In this document: positions 18,025 to 26,171 of the stretch, piece by piece
Position numbering within the stretch: position 1 is the stretch's first letter
How the letters are laid out: each line of letters opens with the position of its first letter
From: Gallibacterium genomosp. 3
GTDB taxonomy: Bacteria; Pseudomonadota; Gammaproteobacteria; Enterobacterales; Pasteurellaceae
Length of the DNA: 64,000 nucleotides
Direction: 5' to 3'
Assembly: GCF_001678475.1 (NCBI RefSeq)
Contig: NZ_JTJR01000008.1
Location: 27,991-91,990, forward strand
Notes under the pieces: generated by a model
Databases searched by the model: none
What the model saw: the letters and a program-made list of their open reading frames with translations, nothing else
Told to the model about the DNA's origin: nothing
Made by a program: the position numbers and the translations under genes

Positions 18025-18924
18025 CTAATCAAAATCATCATTATTTAATGGAGTATTGCCACAATTACTTACAGGAATAGTATAAGGTGTAGAAGCAACT
18101 CCAAGAGCATTAGTAGTAAAAGTATACTCAAAACTAAATTCAGTATCATTAGAAAGAGATATTGCCATAATATGTCCAAGATTAAGATAAAAATTACCTA
18201 AGCCTGATTCACGTTTGACAAATCCACTATTTATTACGGAGTTATCTAATAACTCTACTGGCATTACTTTATATGTATCTTTATTATCGAAAAAGAATAA
18301 CGTACTATTACGAAATCCAACTGTAAGAAAAACACCCTCTGCATAAGGAATTTCTTTATCTAAATCTAATTTCTCATTCAGAAAAGTCTCAAATAAAACT
18401 TTTTTATCTTGATTAACTAATTTCCCATCATAATTATAATAACTAGTTTTTCTGAATGCTTCTTTAAAACGCTCGATAAAGGCTAAATCACTGCTGTTTT
18501 TTAATGAACCGAAATAGTAAAAACCACAATGTATCTTTTCACAGATTTCCCAATGTTTTTCATTATGTTGTTTAATTGCTTTGCGAAGATTATTGAGATA
18601 ACTTTTCTTTGCTAATAGATAAAATTGCTGCTGACCCAGTTTTTGATATAAGTTTTCGCCTGTTTTCCAACAAATTCCTGAATGCATTCTCACTTTTAAA
18701 TTTTCAAGGTATTGATAAAGAGAATAGGCAGATAGACTAAAGATGGCAAATATAATCAAGATATGTAAAAAAATTCTACTTAATCGCCATTTTTTACCAC
18801 CAATAATTTCTAAATATACAATCAGAACAATAATAAAACTGATAATAATGACCCATAGAACATTTTCAAAATCAATATAGAAAACATCAAAATTAAATAT
18901 ATTGCTAATATCACTAAAGTTCAT
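18025..18924 (-). CDS. Membrane-anchored protein of unknown function
   Basis: No family recognised. The 299 residues begin with two hydrophobic segments, about 23-42 (VLWVIIISFIIVLIVYLEII) and 52-71, separated by a short basic loop GGKKWRLSR. A soluble region of about 225 residues follows. If the loop is cytoplasmic by the positive-inside rule, both ends face the periplasm. Six or so cysteines occur there (in GICWK, WEICEKIHCGF and the tail SNCGN), compatible with disulfides. GAAGAG lies before the ATG. It overlaps a 61-codon frame by 11 bases, suggesting a two-gene unit. It ends close to gloB, which converges on it. The region is markedly AT-rich. Confidence 0.75.
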   Translation of the reverse strand: MNFSDISNIFNFDVFYIDFENVLWVIIISFIIVLIVYLEIIGGKKWRLSRIFLHILIIFAIFSLSAYSLYQYLENLKVRMHSGICWKTGENLYQKLGQQQFYLLAKKSYLNNLRKAIKQHNEKHWEICEKIHCGFYYFGSLKNSSDLAFIERFKEAFRKTSYYNYDGKLVNQDKKVLFETFLNEKLDLDKEIPYAEGVFLTVGFRNSTLFFFDNKDTYKVMPVELLDNSVINSGFVKRESGLGNFYLNLGHIMAISLSNDTEFSFEYTFTTNALGVASTPYTIPVSNCGNTPLNNDDFD

Positions 18925-19099
18925 TTTTTTCTCTTCTATTATGTATTTTATTACTCATACAGTTATTAGGCTTACCCATATGACTTTTTTCTAGAAAGCT
19001 ATAACAAGATAAATTTATCGTAAGGAAATTTTTATCATTCTCTGAACTAAAATGTTGATTAATATATTCTTTTATTCTCTTTTTTATCCAATAACACAT
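18914..19099 (-). CDS. Small hypothetical protein upstream of the membrane-anchored unknown
   Basis: A 61-codon frame with ATG at 19099. It is basic and polar after a short start (MCYWIKKRIKEYINQHF), with three cysteines and no hydrophobic segment, so probably cytosolic if real. Its TAG stop lies within the first codons of the next gene (11-base overlap), which is the arrangement expected for translational coupling. The ribosome site is weak (AAAGTAAGAA). Composition is as AT-rich as the partner gene. It could be a chance frame or the decayed start of a larger gene; no homologue is recognised. Confidence 0.35.
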   Translation of the reverse strand: MCYWIKKRIKEYINQHFSSENDKNFLTINLSCYSFLEKSHMGKPNNCMSNKIHNRREKNEL

Positions 19100-19239
19100 T
19101 TCTTACTTTATACAGGGGATACATACTTAATTAATAACTATACTTAATGACAACGACAAAAATCAATATGAACTTGAATAGATTAGAGAGAGGTATTTTT
19201 AAATAATTACGGGCGTATTAATAAAAAATATTGACACTA

Positions 19240-19274
19240 TAAAAATAAACCTACGATGAGAAAATCGTAGGTTT
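19240..19274 (-). terminator. Intrinsic terminator of prmB
   Basis: On the minus strand AAACCTACGAT, a 6-base loop, then ATCGTAGGTTT followed by a T-rich TATTTTTA. It lies 37 bases beyond the prmB stop. The rest of 19100-19240 is AT-rich and holds nothing else I can identify. Confidence 0.85.
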
Positions 19275-19310
19275 AGCAATAATTAAAAAAGTTACAATCA
19301 TTTGATTTAT

Positions 19311-20273
19311 TTAAAGATACTGTGCAAACTGGCTTTGTATATTAACTAACTGCTGTTTAGTCAGCATAAACACGCCATCACCACCACGTTTAAATTTCAA
19401 CCATTCAAATGGCACAGTCGGGAATTGTTCGATTAAATGCACCATACTATTGCCTACTTCACAAATTAATACGCCGTTATCATTTAAGTAATCAGCAGCA
19501 TGCGCAATAATCCGTTTAACTAAAATTAAACCATCTTCTCCGGCTTCTAACCCTAAAATTGGTTCGTGCGAAAATTCGACTGGCATATCGGCAATATCTT
19601 CCGCATCAACATACGGTGGATTGCTAACAATCAGGTCATAGCCATCATTCGGTAAATTATTAAAGAGATCGGATTGTAATGGGAAAACTTGGTGCTCTAA
19701 ATGGTGGTGAGCAATATTGATTTCAGCGACATTCAGTGCATCTAGTGAAATATCTACGGCATCAATTTCGGCATTTGGGAATTTATCTGCACAAGCAATC
19801 GCAATACAGCTACTACCAGTGCACATATCTAAAATGCGTTTTGGTTCACTGCGTAATACCCCAGTAAAGCCATCTTCAATTAATTCGCCAATTGGTGAGC
19901 GCGGTACCAACACACGTTCATCGACATAAAATTGTAATCCACAAAACCAAGCAGAATGGGTTAAATACGCCACTGGTTTGCGAGTTTCGATACGTTCAAC
20001 GACTAAAGAGAGTAGCTTTTGTTTTTCAATTTCAGTTAAGCGAGATTGATATAATTCGCTCGGAAGATCGAGTGGTAAATGTAGGGTGGACAAAACAAGT
20101 TGTAAGGTTTCATCCCAAGCATTATCAAAGCCATGCCCATAAAAAATATCCGAAGCATTAAAATAACTATACGTCCAACGTAAAAAATCTTGAATGGTTT
20201 GTAGATTTGATAGCGGTGAGTTGAGTTGGATTTCTTCAATAATTTCTTGATTAAAAAGTACTTGTTCAGTCAT
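19311..20273 (-). CDS. prmB: Ribosomal protein uL3 (L3) glutamine N5-methyltransferase PrmB
   Basis: SAM-dependent enzyme that methylates a glutamine of ribosomal protein L3. With the ATG at 20273 (a GTG at 20282 is the other choice) it has 320 residues. The SAM site reads [15 protein letters not shown] at about 146-160, and the substrate-binding NPPY lies at 218-221. [11 protein letters not shown] near 121-131 distinguishes PrmB from the release-factor enzyme PrmC, which has an RPDTE-type sequence there. It diverges from smrB across about 105 bases, the same arrangement as in E. coli. Confidence 0.94.
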   Translation of the reverse strand: MTEQVLFNQEIIEEIQLNSPLSNLQTIQDFLRWTYSYFNASDIFYGHGFDNAWDETLQLVLSTLHLPLDLPSELYQSRLTEIEKQKLLSLVVERIETRKPVAYLTHSAWFCGLQFYVDERVLVPRSPIGELIEDGFTGVLRSEPKRILDMCTGSSCIAIACADKFPNAEIDAVDISLDALNVAEINIAHHHLEHQVFPLQSDLFNNLPNDGYDLIVSNPPYVDAEDIADMPVEFSHEPILGLEAGEDGLILVKRIIAHAADYLNDNGVLICEVGNSMVHLIEQFPTVPFEWLKFKRGGDGVFMLTKQQLVNIQSQFAQYL

Positions 20274-20380
20274 AAAATTCACTGTGATTAATAGGAGAAA
20301 AGAACCGTATTTATACCATATTTTCCGAAACAGGTGGTAGTGTGATAGAATAGCGAGCGGTTAAATTTGGTGAGGAAACT

Positions 20381-20908
20381 ATGGATTCACAAGATCAATC
20401 TTTATTTCAAGAATTCGTTAAAGATATTAAGCCATTAAAACAAGACACTGTCACATTTTCTATTAAACATAAACGTAACCTACAATTACAGCAACAACAA
20501 AAAAAAGAAATCCGTGAAAAAGAGGATACGTTATTCTATTTTTCTGATGAATATGAACCTTTATTAGATGAAACGGGCAGTCGCTATCTGCGAGCAGGTG
20601 AAGATCATTATCAATTAAAGCGATTACGCCGTGGTGATTTTGTCCCTGATCTATTTTTAGATTTACATGGGCTAACCAGAGAAGAAGCAAAGCAGGAGTT
20701 AGCGGCGTTATTGTTAGCTTGTGAAAAAGAGCATCTGGCTTGTGCTTGTGTGATGACGGGATATGGGAGTTTCACTTTAAAAAATCAGATCCCACGCTGG
20801 TTAGTACAACATCCAAAAGTCATTGCCTTTCATCAAGCGCCCAAAGAGTGGGGCGGTGATGCTGCCTTATTAGTATTGATCGATGTTGGTGAAGAAGTAT
20901 TATTCTAA
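20381..20908 (+). CDS. smrB: SmrB, Smr-domain ribosome-rescue endonuclease, with altered HGxG-type motif
   Basis: In E. coli SmrB is recruited to collided ribosomes and cleaves the mRNA. The 175-residue copy keeps the N-terminal extension, the FLDLHGLTREEAKQEL block at about residues 91-106 and the C-terminal FHQAPKEWGGDAALLVL. The loop that reads MHGHGKH in E. coli is here MTGYGSF (about 126-132): the first His is Thr and the Lys-His pair is Ser-Phe. The DNA at 20753-20773 reads cleanly, so this is not a frameshift. Activity may be changed, or this variant may be normal in the lineage. The next gene starts one base after the stop. Confidence 0.9.
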   Translation: MDSQDQSLFQEFVKDIKPLKQDTVTFSIKHKRNLQLQQQQKKEIREKEDTLFYFSDEYEPLLDETGSRYLRAGEDHYQLKRLRRGDFVPDLFLDLHGLTREEAKQELAALLLACEKEHLACACVMTGYGSFTLKNQIPRWLVQHPKVIAFHQAPKEWGGDAALLVLIDVGEEVLF

Positions 20909-20909
20909 T

Positions 20910-21533
20910 ATGCGTTATTGGCTTTGTTGCTTGCTGTTTTTGCTATTAAATTCGGTTGCCGTTGCACACCCGCACGCTTTTATTGATATGCAAAACCAAT
21001 TCTTAATTGAACAAAATCGGTTGGTTGGTATTCGTATGCAGTGGTTAATGGATGAAATTTCCTCATCTGAGGTAATTTATGAAATTGAAAGCAGTACAAA
21101 TAAGGAAAAAACGGTCAAGCAATTAACTGCAGAAATTATGCAAAATATTGTTAATCAACATTATTTTGCTTATTTTTATGATCAAAATCGACAACCAATC
21201 CCTTATACCAAGCAACCGCAAAATAGTGAGCTACACGTGGTAAACAAACATCAATTACAGATTAAATTTGATGTGATGCTAAGCAAACCACGCGACCTAA
21301 CTCAACAACAAGCTACGCTGTTGATTTATGATCCTACTTATTACATTGCAATGTTATACCCGAATAAAAACAGTATGACCTTTAATCAAGCGACACAATG
21401 TCAATTACAGATTGTTGAGCCTGAACCAAATAAGGCAATGCAAAATTACGCAGCCAGTTTAGACAAAAATGCTGAAGAGGATACTTCACTCGGTGTTCTT
21501 TTCGCACAAAAGGTAACCTTATCATGCCCTTAA
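20910..21533 (+). CDS. DUF1007 family periplasmic protein of a nickel/cobalt uptake or efflux system
   Basis: A 207-residue exported protein. The signal peptide MRYWLCCLLFLLLNSVAVA is followed by HPHAFIDMQNQ; an HPH-type N-terminus is typical of DUF1007 proteins and may bind metal. The longest frame starts at 20883 inside smrB, but the ATG at 20910 gives the proper signal peptide. The 3' end overlaps the NicO-type permease gene by 10 bases. DUF1007 and NicO genes are commonly paired, so this is probably an accessory component of that transporter. Substrate, nickel or cobalt, is inferred from family only. Confidence 0.88.
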   Translation: MRYWLCCLLFLLLNSVAVAHPHAFIDMQNQFLIEQNRLVGIRMQWLMDEISSSEVIYEIESSTNKEKTVKQLTAEIMQNIVNQHYFAYFYDQNRQPIPYTKQPQNSELHVVNKHQLQIKFDVMLSKPRDLTQQQATLLIYDPTYYIAMLYPNKNSMTFNQATQCQLQIVEPEPNKAMQNYAASLDKNAEEDTSLGVLFAQKVTLSCP

Positions 21534-22528
21534 TTCGCCGTTTTACATTACTGTTATTTGTCTGTTTTGGTGTTATTTTTATTGGGTTAATCTTATTTTA
21601 TCCGTCTGTATTTCACGCTATTTTCAATTTACAACGTTGGTTTCATCACGCGATCAGCGACACCTTACAACATCTTAATCAATCTTCATCTCATACACCG
21701 CTATTCTTAATTTTATTATGTTTTGGCTATGGTGTTTTTCATGCCGTTGGTCCGGGACATGGAAAATTTATTTTGACTAGTTATCTCACGACAAACGCTA
21801 CTTATGTTAAGCAGAGTATGGGATTAGCGATGTTATCTTCTTTGGTTCAAGGCTTAGTTGCGATTATTCTCACTACCGTAGTTATTGCGATTTTTAATTT
21901 ACCGACCTATTTTTATAAACTCTCGCAACAGTGGTTAGAAAGATTTAGCTTTATTTTAATGATTGGATTAGGTGTTTGGTGGTTGTGGCGAGCGTATCGC
22001 CAATATCGCCATCAAGCTGTTTCTCATCAACATCAAATAAAAATTAAAAGATGTTATCCTACAAAGGCACCACAGCTTGTAGTACAGCCACTACAATCGA
22101 ATTTATTTTCTCTCTCAGGAAGCTGTGATTGTGGGCATCAACATCTACCATCAACACACCAATTAGCACAAGCCAAAGATTGGCAATCTCAACTAATGAT
22201 TATTTTAAGTATTGGTGCAAGACCTTGTTCTGGGGCAATTTTAGTGCTGTTTTTATCTTACCTATTAAAACTATACCCTTATGGTATTCTTGCTGTGATC
22301 GCGATGTCGATTGGTACAGGCTTAACATTAAGCGGATTCGCATTATTGGTGTTATTCGCTCGTCAGAAAGCGGTGCAATTAAGCGCTTGGTATTTGCAAC
22401 CTCGCTATAATCAACAACTTGCTTATTGGGTTAAAGCTATATTAAGTGTGTTATTAATCTATATGGGCGTTGCGTTGCTTTATGGTTCAACATTACCAGT
22501 GAGCGGTGGTAGGGCATTGTTTGGTTAG
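21524..22528 (+). CDS. NicO/RcnA-type nickel-cobalt transporter permease
   Basis: Inner-membrane protein of 334 residues with about six helices. The family motif HAVGPGHGK, which carries metal-ligand histidines, is at about residues 75-83. A second conserved helix block SIGARPCSGAILVLFLSY lies near 227-244. Between them is a loop rich in His and Cys (HQAVSHQHQ, GSCDCGHQHLPSTHQ) that could bind metal, as in RcnA/NicO proteins. It overlaps the DUF1007 gene by 10 bases. Direction of transport is not evident: RcnA exports, while other NicO proteins take part in uptake. Confidence 0.9.
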   Translation: MPLIRRFTLLLFVCFGVIFIGLILFYPSVFHAIFNLQRWFHHAISDTLQHLNQSSSHTPLFLILLCFGYGVFHAVGPGHGKFILTSYLTTNATYVKQSMGLAMLSSLVQGLVAIILTTVVIAIFNLPTYFYKLSQQWLERFSFILMIGLGVWWLWRAYRQYRHQAVSHQHQIKIKRCYPTKAPQLVVQPLQSNLFSLSGSCDCGHQHLPSTHQLAQAKDWQSQLMIILSIGARPCSGAILVLFLSYLLKLYPYGILAVIAMSIGTGLTLSGFALLVLFARQKAVQLSAWYLQPRYNQQLAYWVKAILSVLLIYMGVALLYGSTLPVSGGRALFG

Positions 22529-22681
22529 TTTTAACATTATTAATAATTTTTTTAAATAATTTCTATACAATTAATTAAATTTTTTGATATTTTATAATAC
22601 GCAGCCAATTTAATTAGATATGGTTGTTTTTATATTAAATATCAGCACAACAAATTAAACTTAATTAGTAAGGAAATTATT

Positions 22682-23521
22682 ATGAAAAGCTTCAAATTTT
22701 TATTCGCTATATTTTTAGTCGGATGTCCTCTATTTTCTGCTGCTGACCAAGGCAAAGTAACAGGAACAGCATTTCTGCATACTCAAGTATCGATAGATAA
22801 AGGGATTGAGAATGCTGAAATTGCTCTACCTGCGAGTATTACTAATGGAAAAGTATTTCAGGGCAAATTAAAAGATGCACCTGCAACACAGGGAAAAGCC
22901 CCAGTAGTCGTTTTTTTACATGGTTCATCAGGGCTAAATCCTAAATTAGGCTATGATATTTGGCAAAAATGGTTAGCAGAGAATGGTATTGCAAGTTTTA
23001 TGTTTGACAGTATGCAATTAGAAAATAGAGTAAGTTATACATCACCAATTGATAAGAATATCTATGAAAAAATCCATCAATTACGTAGTAGTGAAATTAA
23101 AATTTCTCTAGATGCATTAGCAAAACAGCCTTGGTCGGATATTTCTCACTTATTTTTAGCTGGTACTAGCGAAGGAGCTGTGCCAGTTGCACGTTATGAT
23201 GGAGATGCTTTTATTGGAAAATTAATTTATTCTTGGTCTTGTGAAGATAACTATTTCGTTAAATCTCATCAAACAAGTTTAAAAGCTGTTCCGACTATCA
23301 ATATTATGAGTTCAAAAGATAAGTATTTTTCTACAGCTAATAGTTATATTGGTAATGAAGCTGCAATAGGAAATTGTTCTCAAACTTTTGCTAAAGCGGA
23401 AAAACCAGAAAACTTCCAAGTCATTTTAATTCCTAATGCGCCACATACATTAATTAATCTTCCTGCAGCTCGTTCAGCTACATTAGGCTTTATTGATGGT
23501 GTGTTGAAAAGTGCTAAATAA
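22682..23521 (+). CDS. Exported alpha/beta hydrolase (dienelactone hydrolase-like), possible lipoprotein
   Basis: A 279-residue hydrolase of unknown substrate. The N-terminus is a signal peptide; LVGC at 12-15 fits a lipobox, although cleavage after FSA near residue 20 is also possible. The fold shows the oxyanion-type VVVFLHGSSG at 75-84, the nucleophile elbow AGTSEGA with Ser163, a plausible acid at Asp213 (SSKDKYF) and His255 (NAPHTLINL). The 150-base upstream gap is very AT-rich with a TATAAT at 22593-22598. GTAAGGAAATTATT precedes the ATG. It stands between the NicO gene and a converging tRNA gene. Confidence 0.8.
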   Translation: MKSFKFLFAIFLVGCPLFSAADQGKVTGTAFLHTQVSIDKGIENAEIALPASITNGKVFQGKLKDAPATQGKAPVVVFLHGSSGLNPKLGYDIWQKWLAENGIASFMFDSMQLENRVSYTSPIDKNIYEKIHQLRSSEIKISLDALAKQPWSDISHLFLAGTSEGAVPVARYDGDAFIGKLIYSWSCEDNYFVKSHQTSLKAVPTINIMSSKDKYFSTANSYIGNEAAIGNCSQTFAKAEKPENFQVILIPNAPHTLINLPAARSATLGFIDGVLKSAK

Positions 23522-23538
23522 AATGAAGAAGTAAGGAA

Positions 23539-23615
23539 TGGTGCGACCGGGTGGACTCGAACCACTGACCCCCACCATGTCAAGGTGGTGCTCTAACCAA
23601 CTGAGCTACGGTCGC
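23539..23615 (-). tRNA. tRNA-Val (anticodon GAC)
   Basis: A complete 77-base cloverleaf on the minus strand with encoded CCA. The acceptor GCGACCG pairs with CGGTCGC; the D-arm is GCTCAGTTGGTTAGAGC; the anticodon stem CCACC/GGTGG encloses loop TTGACAT (anticodon GAC, valine codons GUC/GUU). The T-arm carries TTCGAGT. The D-arm, anticodon arm and variable region are nearly identical to E. coli tRNA-Val(GAC). Confidence 0.98.
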
Positions 23616-23739
23616 ATTGTGAAAAACCTCGCTATTATAATGTGCTAATCAAGAATTGCAAAACTTTTTTAAAGTAACTGGTTTTAACCGACTAAAAAGA
23701 ACACAAATTGTTGGTGAAAAATACAAAATATTTCTAATT

Positions 23740-23768
23740 AAAGGTAAGTAGCCTCGCTACCTACCTTT
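23740..23768. terminator. Hairpin between GST gene and tRNA-Val
   Basis: AAAGGTA-A-GTAGC, loop CTC, GCTAC-C-TACCTTT. It lies downstream of the minus-strand GST gene. The T-run is poor on both strands, so termination is possible but not assured. Confidence 0.5.
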
Positions 23769-23797
23769 ACTTTATATTCTATGGCATTTCACTCATT

Positions 23798-24403
23798 TTA
23801 TTTCAACCAAGCCTGAAAACTCGGCAAATTAAGTAAACGTTGTTGATAATAACGAGATATTTCAGAGAGATAATTTTCTAAACCATAAGTCGCAATACGA
23901 CTTGCTACTGGCAAGAAAAAAGCATCTACTGCGGTAAAAGTTTTACCCGCTAAATAAGGACCTTTAAATTGAGTTAAACCCTCTTGCCAAAGTTGATCGA
24001 TCCGTTTTAAATCAACGACCACGTCTTCTGGGACTTCGGTCAAAGGGGAGGTAACTAATGGATTAAAACCACAAACTTGACGTAGTTTCATAAAACCAGA
24101 ATGCATTTCAGCACAAGCACTTCTTGACCAAGCTCGAGCCGTTTTATCTGCGGCCCAGACTTGAGGATAATCTTCCGCAATATATTCAACGATTGCCAAA
24201 CTATCCCAAATAATTTGATTATTAGCGTGTAATACGGGGATTTTTGCAGTAGGTGAGAATTTCACGAATGTTTGCCGCTGTTTTTGTCGATCTTCAAAAA
24301 AATTGACTTGAATCTCTTCAAATGGAATCGCTAATTCTTTGAGCAAAATCCATGGACGCAATGACCAAGAAGAGAGTGGTTTACTGATATAAAGTGAATA
24401 CAT
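23798..24403 (-). CDS. Glutathione S-transferase family protein
   Basis: A 201-residue cytosolic protein with the two-domain GST layout. The N-terminal thioredoxin-like domain has a likely glutathione-activating Ser in the KPLSSWSLRPW segment (residues 8-18), the cis-Pro block AKIPVLH, and DSLAIVEYIAE, the usual glutathione-contacting motif with Asp-Ser. The C-terminal helical domain contains VDAFFLPVASRI, matching the GST N-capping Asp region. Substrate unknown. AAAGGAGG precedes the ATG. Gene symbols such as yfcF or gstA are not assigned, because the similarity I can judge is only to the superfamily. Confidence 0.9.
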   Translation of the reverse strand: MYSLYISKPLSSWSLRPWILLKELAIPFEEIQVNFFEDRQKQRQTFVKFSPTAKIPVLHANNQIIWDSLAIVEYIAEDYPQVWAADKTARAWSRSACAEMHSGFMKLRQVCGFNPLVTSPLTEVPEDVVVDLKRIDQLWQEGLTQFKGPYLAGKTFTAVDAFFLPVASRIATYGLENYLSEISRYYQQRLLNLPSFQAWLK

Positions 24404-24443
24404 ATGTTCCTCCTTTATGAATACAGAATCAGTTACATTGCGA

Positions 24444-24480
24444 TAAAAAATAAGCCAAATGATTTATCTCATTTGGCTTA
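24444..24480 (-). terminator. Intrinsic terminator of asnS
   Basis: TAAGCCAAATGA and its exact complement TCATTTGGCTTA around a 6-base loop, followed on the minus strand by TTTTTTATCG. Confidence 0.9.
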
Positions 24481-24508
24481 CTCTCAGTAATTATTCTGTT
24501 AATTGAAA

Positions 24509-25912
24509 TTAGAATGAAGCGTTTCTTGGTGAACGAGGGAATGGAATGACATCACGGATATTTTGTACACCAGTCACATAAACAATTAAGCGTTCAAAAC
24601 CAAGACCGAAGCCTGAGTGAGGTACAGTACCATAACGGCGTAAATCACGATACCACCAATAGTCTTCTTTTTTCAAGCCCATTTCATCCATACGTTTATC
24701 AAGCACATCTAAACGTTCTTCACGTTGTGAACCACCGATAATTTCACCGATTCCCGGCGCTAACACATCCATTGCGGCAACAGTCTTTCCATCGTCATTT
24801 AAACGCATATAGAAAGCTTTGATGTCTTTAGGATAGTTTTTCACAACCACTGGTGATTTAAAATGTTCTTCTGCTAAATAACGCTCATGTTCAGATGAAA
24901 GATCGATACCCCATTCAACTGGGAATTCAAAATCTTTACCACATTGTTTCAGAATTTCAATCGCATCAGTGTAATCTACTTGAGCAAAGTCAGAATTGAT
25001 GAAATTTTGTAAACGGGTAATTACGCTGCTATCAATATGTTTTGCAAAGAATTCCATATCATCCATACGTTCATCTAAAACTGCTTTAAACACATATTTC
25101 AACATATCTTCTGCTAATTTAGCGTTATCCGCTAATGTCGCAAAAGCAACTTCTGGTTCAACCATCCAGAATTCCGCTAAGTGGCGAGTTGTATTAGAGT
25201 TTTCAGCACGGAATGTTGGACCAAAAGTATAAATTTTACTTAATGCACAAGCGTAGGTTTCGCCATTTAATTGACCTGATACAGTTAAGAACGACTCTTT
25301 ACCGAAGAAATCTTGACTAAAATCGATATCGCCTTGTTCAGTTTTTGGCAAATTGGTGAGATCTAATGTAGAAACGCGGAACATTTCACCCGCACCTTCT
25401 GTATCAGAAGCGGTAATTAATGGGGTAGCGACCCAATAGAAACCTTGTTCATTAAAGAAACGATGAATCGCTTGGGCAAGACAGTGACGTACCCGTGCTA
25501 CTGCACCGATAAGGTTAGTACGTGGACGTAAATGTGCAACTTCACGTAAATACTCAATAGAGTGGCGTTTTGCTGCCATTGGATAGGTATCTGGATCTTC
25601 TACCCAGCCACAAACCTCAATATTTTCTGCTAATAATTCAACGGCTTGGCCAGATGCTGGTGATTCTACAACTTTACCTGTCACAATGACTGAGCAACCA
25701 GCAGTTAAACGTAAAATTTCTGACTGATAATTTTCAATAGTTTGTTCAATAACAACTTGGATAGGGGAGAAGCATGAACCATCATAAACAGATAAAAATG
25801 AAACGCCTGCTTTTGAGTCACGTCTAGTACGTACCCAACCGCGTACTGTTGTGGACGAACCAATCGCCACATCGCCTTTTAAAATTTCGGCGACTGATTT
25901 AGCTTGTGTCAT
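24509..25912 (-). CDS. asnS: Asparaginyl-tRNA synthetase
   Basis: Class IIb synthetase that charges tRNA-Asn. With the ATG at 25912, preceded by GAGGTTACT, the protein has 467 residues, as in E. coli (466); the frame could extend to 25954 without support. The N-terminal OB-fold contains [14 protein letters not shown]. Motif 2 is seen in [16 protein letters not shown] and motif 3 in GFGLGFERL near the C-terminus, which ends [11 protein letters not shown] like the E. coli enzyme. It is a single-gene unit with its own terminator and diverges from the ROK regulator gene. Confidence 0.97.
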   Translation of the reverse strand: MTQAKSVAEILKGDVAIGSSTTVRGWVRTRRDSKAGVSFLSVYDGSCFSPIQVVIEQTIENYQSEILRLTAGCSVIVTGKVVESPASGQAVELLAENIEVCGWVEDPDTYPMAAKRHSIEYLREVAHLRPRTNLIGAVARVRHCLAQAIHRFFNEQGFYWVATPLITASDTEGAGEMFRVSTLDLTNLPKTEQGDIDFSQDFFGKESFLTVSGQLNGETYACALSKIYTFGPTFRAENSNTTRHLAEFWMVEPEVAFATLADNAKLAEDMLKYVFKAVLDERMDDMEFFAKHIDSSVITRLQNFINSDFAQVDYTDAIEILKQCGKDFEFPVEWGIDLSSEHERYLAEEHFKSPVVVKNYPKDIKAFYMRLNDDGKTVAAMDVLAPGIGEIIGGSQREERLDVLDKRMDEMGLKKEDYWWYRDLRRYGTVPHSGFGLGFERLIVYVTGVQNIRDVIPFPRSPRNASF

Positions 25913-26064
25913 AGTAACCTCAATGAATTTCTTGTTTTTAAATAAGCACGTCATTCTACAATACTTTGCTAACTGGATAAATGCAGAAATATAAAACTAG
26001 TAGAATTTATCAACAAATTTTTAAAATTAAAAAAAATTTAAAAATAAAGTGTGAGATTTTTCTC

Positions 26065-26086
26065 AAATTTGATCCAAATCACTTGA
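26065..26086. promoter_or_regulatory. CRP-like site upstream of the ROK regulator
   Basis: The 22 bases starting AAATTTGATCC and ending AAATCACTTGA match 16 of 22 positions of the E. coli CRP consensus, including the GA-N6-TCAC core. The site lies about 86 bases before the ROK gene and about 150 before asnS, so it more likely serves the former. A second palindrome, TGAGA-TTTT-TCTCA at 26052-26065, abuts it. Confidence 0.5.
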
Positions 26087-26171
26087 GAGTGGTGCGAAAA
26101 ATTCGTATAAAAAACAAAATTATTATCTTATGGAGTCGAGCAGTTTTTGAACAGCTGTAAATGTACGTATT

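Noticed and set aside
23380..23583. Minus-strand open frame over the end of the hydrolase gene and the tRNA
   Set aside because: It is antisense to a convincing gene and runs into tRNA-Val; no ribosome site or homology.
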